DNA from: Dermanyssus gallinae
Taxonomy: Eukaryota; Arthropoda; Arachnida; Mesostigmata; Dermanyssidae
Direction: 5' to 3'
Assembly (NCBI GenBank): GCA_003439945.1
Contig: QVRM01005404.1
Coordinates: forward strand, 62,001 to 126,000
Length of the DNA: 64,000 nt
Under the pieces are notes generated by a model. The model ran no database searches. It was not told the DNA's origin and saw only the letters and a program-made list of their open reading frames with translations. This document shows, one piece after another, positions 59,421 to 64,000 of this stretch. A program made the position numbers and the translations under genes. Position 1 is the first letter of the stretch. Each line of letters opens with the position of its first letter.

Positions 59421-59984
59421 ACTTAACCTCCAAGCACTTGTTTTCGAAGAGAAATGCTTCGACAAATTTGTCGTTCGATTACCGGAAACTTCACGCAGCA
59501 CATCGTGATCGCCACGGCTTCGCGCATGTCGCAGCCGGCGGTCCGCGATTTGCCATTCTTTCGTCTGACGATCGGCGTTCTCTATTACTAGATGCTTATT
59601 GCACCGATATTATCACGACACTATTCACTCTGAAACCGTGGGTTTGAAAGTTTCCTGGTGTTTTTGTTTGACTGAGTGCCGACTGCGCTTATTGATGAGA
59701 TTGTGGTTGGTTGACGAGTGAGCCGTTTATGAAAGATATATGACATTATATGAAAACCGGACGCTGTTTAATATCAACACGATGATACCCGGGAATCTCG
59801 CGATCAGCTGTGAGGAATGCAGGAAGACTACTGTGGCAGAAGGAACGATCTCCAACATCAATGTGCCCGTAACAACACAACAATACAAAACACTCTCGGT
59901 GCTTTCGTTACCATACCTAATCAAATAAACCATAGCTGCCGGAATAAAGCGCATTCTCGTTGGTAACCATTCTAAGTTTGGTTG
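59421..59984. other. no feature recognised
   Basis: Short frames only. It may contain the rest of the gypsy remnant. Confidence 0.35.
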
Positions 59985-60290
59985 GCTTTATCCAACCTCC
60001 AAGAACCCGAAACACCAGAGGCTCGACATATTGCCCACTTGCTTAATGTCTCCTCGGTCACAAATACACAATCGAGGCTTGCTTTATGTAATGTAGGTGC
60101 TACACTGTGGAATAAGTTGCCTAGTGATTTAGGACACTTGTATCATTGAATCGATTCATTAACGCTGCGAGAACGCAATTTCTTATCTAACTTGAGCCTG
60201 ATTAAACCATAACTATCGAATATTTATACAATTCGTAGATACATAATTGTACTAATACGAAACACTACGATAATAATGTATAAAACCATA
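59985..60290 (+). mobile_element. CR1/Jockey-type LINE 3' end
   Basis: The + strand reads HIAHLLNVSSVTNTQSRLAL followed by CNVGATLWNKLPSDLGHLY (about 60028-60146). The G-x-x-LWNKLP motif is the C-terminal signature of CR1- and Jockey-type ORF2 proteins. Only this tail and a short 3' UTR-like part are present, as expected for a severely 5'-truncated insertion. Confidence 0.65.
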
Positions 60291-60952
60291 CTGTAACTTG
60301 TACATATGCTTCGCACTAGCCATGTGGCTATATGGAAGTTGTAACACAACCAAGAAGCTACAATTAAGAGTAGAAATAAACATCATACCAAATCAGAGTC
60401 AGATCATGTACTTCTTTGATACTATAAAACATTCTTCTGGCAGCAGTCTGATGCAGTTCGGCTATTGTGGAATATATTACATACGTTATTCTAGTGGTAC
60501 ACCTTAGTAAGGCACCCTTAGTATTTCTACATTGCACACGCCCAATTGCTTTAATATGCTTCTTGATGTAAACTTCTTCGACGTATGAGCGAATAATATC
60601 GCATGGAATAGAATGCATACTTGAAATTGCCATATATTTATTTATTTATTAAATATATATACCTGCTTCGCGGTGCACTAATTTCACCACAGACTCTGTA
60701 GAAATTCAGGCTTCCACGACTCTGGGAATATATGCAGGGTCTTCCAGATGCGCGGGTACCTGTGATGGGCATCATGCAACAAGCAGTATGTTTTTGTACG
60801 GTGTGCGTATTCGTACTTACCACTACGAGCTCGGGTAACAAACTGGTTGATATACCCTTAGGTAGGAAGAACAAGACTACGACCGCCGCAGGCATGAGTA
60901 GAAGAGGCGTTGTTTGTGACAACTTACTTACTGTTAGTACTGTTGTTTGCAG
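60291..60952 (+). other. MAGUK intron upstream of the 60953 exon
   Basis: AT-rich. The + frame of the next exon happens to stay open back to 60732, but the acceptor tgttgtttgcag at 60941-60952 and the change in codon use argue that this part is intronic. Confidence 0.45.
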
Positions 60953-61302
60953 TTCTCCCTTACTGACTCGTGTAGAGTGGCATGAAGCTGGCTGGATCAG
61001 AGAGAGTGGAGCAGCTCCAGAGGAACAACTTGCCGGGCTACCTGACGGCGTTGGCTCTCCGGCCCCTTCTAAAGGCAACGGGAAAGCTGAATGGGACGTT
61101 GCTAGACAAGCAAAGGACAGACGACGGGGAAGACGAAAAACAACTAGAAACTTCGTTATGGCCATCGAACACTTCATCGATCGTTACCGAAAGAAGTCCA
61201 CTGAAGAAGACAACGGCTATGATGGAGTCGACCCTGCCAAGGTTGATGTGACCTTTGAGGGAGATCTGCCTGACAAAACGTGGAAGGTTATTCTTAGCCT
61301 GG
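60953..61302 (+). CDS. metro: MPP7/metro-type MAGUK, exon ahead of and into L27-1
   Basis: The left border is probably the acceptor at 60952 and the donor is CTGG/gtaagc at 61302. The end of the frame is clearly coding (FVMAIEHFIDRYRKKSTEED, then DVTFEGDLPDKTWKVILSL). It joins the next exon in phase to give ILSLEEEECKLLRQ, the start of an L27 domain. The first half (Gly/Ser/Arg-rich, up to about 61150) is less sure. The alternative start MAIEH at 61159 has a weak context. The neighbouring + frame at 60982-61251 is not in phase with the downstream exon. Confidence 0.65.
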
Positions 61303-61762
61303 GTAAGCGTTCCTTGTTACTAAATTACTAACAGAACCCAATTGAGCAAAAATCGCTTAGGCCACTATATGAGTTTTAGATACCTATTTTTCTGACTAAA
61401 AATGTGAAAAAAACGAATTAATATAAATGAAAAATAAAGTAAAATATTTCTTAGGATTTTTGTTCGCCACAAAGTTTTCTAAGGTTCCTAGATTATTTAG
61501 AAAGTATTTGATAGCAAATGTGATATCATGCCAAATGTCGAGGGAAAAAATCTTGTAGGACGTCGCAGCTCTGTTCACATGGCCCAAACCGGACGTTCGA
61601 ATGTACCTGGGACTGATTATCGTATCTGCCTAACTTTGTTGCATAGTTTCTTGCAGAAATGTGATTAATGTTAAGTTCCTCTACTTTGTAGTTAAGGCGG
61701 GAATTACTGTGTTACTCTTAATAACATTAGCTAGTCATTCTTGTATGGATTTCCTATTTCAG
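61303..61762 (+). other. MAGUK intron
   Basis: AT-rich, 460 bp, with no inserted element seen. Confidence 0.6.
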
Positions 61763-62025
61763 AAGAAGAATGTAAACTTCTTCGTCAGGTGGCCAAAATT
61801 TCGACACCACCAGAAGATGAGGCGATTTTACTCGATCCTAAACTAAACGCTCTCTTCTCAATCCAGAAGCGCTTTTCAAAACTTGACCCTGAAGAGCGCG
61901 AACCTCGTACGAGAAACGCTGCTAAAAAGGCCGAGGATGTCAAGGACTTCATTGGAGCCTATCATGTGTACCACGACGACGATGCCGCTCAGCTTTTTGC
62001 CATCCTGAATAAAGCACACGTAAAG
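61763..62025 (+). CDS. metro: MPP7/metro-type MAGUK, exon with L27-1 and start of L27-2
   Basis: Acceptor tttcctatttcag and donor AAG/gtattt enclose 263 nt. The product includes LLDPKLNALFSIQKRFSKLD and AEDVKDFIGAYHVYHDDDAA, ending QLFAILNKAHVK. The last part with the next exon (ALLEAHDTIARRDYEP) matches L27-2 of MPP7, whose known text is ...[27 protein letters not shown]. L27 domains pair these scaffolds with partners such as Lin-7 and other MAGUKs at cell junctions and synapses. Confidence 0.88.
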
Positions 62026-62046
62026 GTATTTTCCTAAAAATTGTCT

Positions 62047-62102
62047 CACAGTAGTACTTTATGTTAATATATAATTATATATTAACATAAAGTACTACTG
62101 TG
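62047..62102. repeat. perfect 56-bp palindrome in a MAGUK intron
   Basis: Arms of 28 bp with no spacer and no mismatch, outer sequence cacagtagtactttatg, centre ataattat. It begins 21 bases after the donor at 62025. Confidence 0.95.
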
Positions 62103-62378
62103 TATTGATGTATTAATATAAGATGGGCCCGTTCAGCACCCGCACATTGATAGTTGTTCAACAATAGCAAATGCGATATACGTATGTCGCGGATACATTA
62201 AACATAAGCGTGTAGCGTAGACTTGTTCGCAGCTCAATTCGAACGGATAATAAGACATTTATACTCTACTCTATCGGCTTAAATATATGTAATGTCTCCA
62301 TGGGTATCATATGCATCTGTGCATTCACCAGAGCTAATTCTTGCAATTCTATATATTTTGGTTATACATAAATACCAG

Positions 62379-62586
62379 GCGTTATTAGAGGCACATGATA
62401 CCATCGCGCGTCGCGATTACGAGCCATCGCTACCGCCGCCTTCAATCGACTTTGACGAGGAGGTGGTGAAGGTCGTTCAGTTGGTCAAAGGAGCAGAACC
62501 ACTTGGAATTACTGTTCGATATGACCCCTTGAACGGAGCCGTCAAGGTGCACCGAGTGTTACATGGTGGTGCCGCTGACCGAAGTG
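62379..62586 (+). CDS. metro: MPP7/metro-type MAGUK, exon with end of L27-2 and start of PDZ
   Basis: Acceptor ataccag and donor AGTG/gtaagt enclose 208 nt. The product is ALLEAHDTIARRDYEPSLPP followed by an acidic linker, and the first half of a PDZ domain: VKVVQLVKGAEPLGITVRYD and VKVHRVLHGGAADRSG. The carboxylate-binding loop reads EPLGIT and the GGAADRSG turn is that of MPP3/MPP7 (GGAADRSGLIHVGD). The rest of PDZ, SH3 and guanylate kinase exons must lie right of the window. It is MPP7-like rather than MPP5- or CASK-like by this PDZ. Confidence 0.93.
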
Positions 62587-62833
62587 GTAAGTGACTTTTA
62601 ATTGAGTGAAGCAATTTTGGAGTTATCTGGTAACAATTTCCAGATATGCACTTGGTGTATATAATACCACACGATTGTCGTATTTGTTAGAAAAGTAGCA
62701 TTGCTGTGACTTAAATTTAATGTCCGAATATTCATAACACCGTGCTAGTATATATATATGGTCGAACCCAAATAGAAGGAAGCAAGGCTCTAGCGAGAAC
62801 AGTAATTTAAACAAATGCGAATCTTGGCTAAGA
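62587..62833 (+). other. MAGUK intron before the CR1-like insertion
   Basis: AT-rich, no feature. Confidence 0.5.
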
Positions 62834-64000
62834 CAATTCAATTCAATTCAAGTGCTCCTTTATTATATTCAAAGGGTTGACAATTATGTACATAGTTATT
62901 CACAAAAGTCCTGTATTCAATATATACATTGTGCAATAATAGAAGTATAGAGAACAATTTACTAGATAATAGGATGAAATAGTACCATTGCGTAACATAT
63001 GCGGTAGTACAGAATAAGAATATATGACTAGTTCATGGTTCTCAACATTCTCGCCAAACGCCACGAAAACATATTATTAATTCGGTCAGAACGTGCAACT
63101 ACTTTCGACGATATGGTTTGGGTGCTGCGCAGATTGTTTTTGCGAATATTAAAAAAGATGGAAAGCCTATTCGACTGATAAATTCGTGCGTACATTTTAA
63201 AATCTGCTCTCGAGTGTCGTTCCGATATAGGTGGTAAGTAGAGACTGCTACGCTCAACCTTACATCTCATTGCAACACGTCGAAGGAATTTGGACTGCAT
63301 TTTTTCAATTGCATCAATATGTTTTTTTTTTAATACGGGCGCCAGACTTCACAGCTGTAGATGAATTTAGGAACTACAAGGTTATTATAATGGCGGATAT
63401 AAAACATTGGGCATTCAATAATGAAACAACGAAAGAGCATATTGCATATAAGACCAGCAGATTGAATAGTCTGCGTGATGTGAGTGTTAAAATCAAGCTC
63501 CGGTGTAACCGTTACCCCAAGATCACGAATGCTGTTTATCCTGGGTATCTCTTGTCCATCAAGTGTGTACGCGTGGTCTTCCTTCAGGCACACAACGGCG
63601 CATTTAGGGACCGAAATTATCATATCATTTTTGGCACACCAATCGGAGATGGAGTCAATTGTTTTCTGTAATATTCCCCTCTCGGCTTCTGTGCCAGAAA
63701 GCCCATAAAGTTTAAGATCGTCTGCGTAGAGTTTATACTTAAGTGTTCCGGGTATAACGTTTTTAAGATCTAAGATAAATATACAGAATAATAATGGGCC
63801 TAGACATGACCCCTGAGGCACGCCGGAGGGACACACCCCATACCGACTAAAACTGTTATTTACCCGCACACAAAACTTCCGATTCGTAAGATAACTTGAT
63901 ACCCATAAAACAGTGTGCTTGTCTATATTTAAGTCAATTTGTTTATGTACGAGTTTAAAATGATTTACTATGTCAAATGCTTTAGAAAAATTAAAGTAAA
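62834..64000 (-). mobile_element. CR1-like LINE in the MAGUK intron, running out of the window
   Basis: Minus strand from 64000: FSKAFDIVNHFKL, then GVPQGSCLGPLLFCIF, then LKYKLYADDLKLYGL with intact YADD (about 63740-63700), the thumb RDLGVTVTPELDFNTHI, and C-terminal KMQSKFLRRVAMR (about 63300-63260). The 3' end is a run of AATTC units (62834-62851), the kind of short tandem tail found in CR1/L2/I LINEs. The element is antisense to the host gene. Its frame is open except for one shift near 63325. Confidence 0.85.
63330..64000 (-). CDS. CR1-like ORF2, RT part (partial)
   Basis: The frame is open from the window edge through fingers, palm and thumb to a stop after EVWRPY at 63330. An apparent Met at 63869 is internal. 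Just after, the minus strand has a run of ten A (about 63320-63329), and the C-terminal text continues one frame over (IDAIEKMQSKFLRRV). A slip in this homopolymer, real or from sequencing, would explain the stop. Catalytic aspartates are present. Confidence 0.8.
   Translation of the reverse strand, partial: YFNFSKAFDIVNHFKLVHKQIDLNIDKHTVLWVSSYLTNRKFCVRVNNSFSRYGVCPSGVPQGSCLGPLLFCIFILDLKNVIPGTLKYKLYADDLKLYGLSGTEAERGILQKTIDSISDWCAKNDMIISVPKCAVVCLKEDHAYTLDGQEIPRINSIRDLGVTVTPELDFNTHITQTIQSAGLICNMLFRCFIIECPMFYIRHYNNLVVPKFIYSCEVWRPY

Noticed and set aside
60364..60633. 89-codon minus frame that might be a LINE C-terminus
   Set aside because: No motif comparable to the CR1 or other tails in this window.
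60732..60952. Upstream extension of the MAGUK exon frame to 60732
   Set aside because: The + frame stays open, but it crosses a good acceptor and has intron-like composition and hydrophobic chance sequence. I ended the exon at 60953.
60982..61251. 89-codon + frame with text resembling GSERVEQLQRNNLPGYLTAL
   Set aside because: It is out of phase with the securely identified L27 exon and stops before the donor. The other frame joins in phase.

Overview
The window is animal nuclear DNA, AT-rich, intron-bearing and packed with decayed transposons. The three host genes (a K+-channel-interacting calcium sensor, ribosomal protein L17 and an L27/PDZ MAGUK), together with R1-, R2-, CR1-, gypsy- and mariner-type elements and initiator/GAGA-like promoter motifs, point to an arthropod. 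The sequence divergence makes a chelicerate (mite or tick) plausible, but that last step is a guess. There is no bacterial operon structure, and most open frames are chance or transposon debris.

Layout. 1-3760: an R1-like LINE on the minus strand, cut by the window edge, with gag-like ORF1, endonuclease and RT remnants. 4763-12757: the last two coding exons of a KChIP gene (+), separated by a 7.8 kb intron holding mariner fragments, a 5'-truncated LINE with an intact RT frame and 10-bp target duplications, a 52-nt hairpin, and a 751-bp foldback element with 252-bp inverted ends set in (TA)n. 12.8-20.7 kb: no convincing gene. 20.8-24 kb: a CR1-like remnant, then a Ty3/gypsy remnant split by a mariner fragment. 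28-33.1 kb: an R1-like LINE (+), a 22-bp CCAATCA minisatellite and a third RT pseudogene. 34.8-43.7 kb: the complete RpL17 gene (minus) with a 7.5 kb intron that contains a GC3-rich orphan exon candidate and a DDE transposase fragment. 45.2-47.5 kb: two tRNA-derived SINE-like units, a solo LTR and a 118-bp inverted repeat pair. 49.3-51.8 kb: an R2-clade 3' fragment and a small element with its core in both orientations. 53.9-62.6 kb: promoter-like DNA and the 5' part of a metro/MPP7-type MAGUK gene (+), whose introns carry a LINE, a gypsy remnant, a perfect 56-bp palindrome and, at the right edge, a CR1-like LINE on the opposite strand.

Host roles. KChIP binds Ca2+ and tunes Kv4 (Shal) channels. 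L17 is a structural large-subunit protein. The MAGUK is a scaffold that pairs through L27 domains and binds membrane-protein tails through PDZ. The three genes are independent transcription units. No new gene system was proven. The best candidates for novelty are the foldback element, the flipped-core element, the orphan exon and the palindromes.
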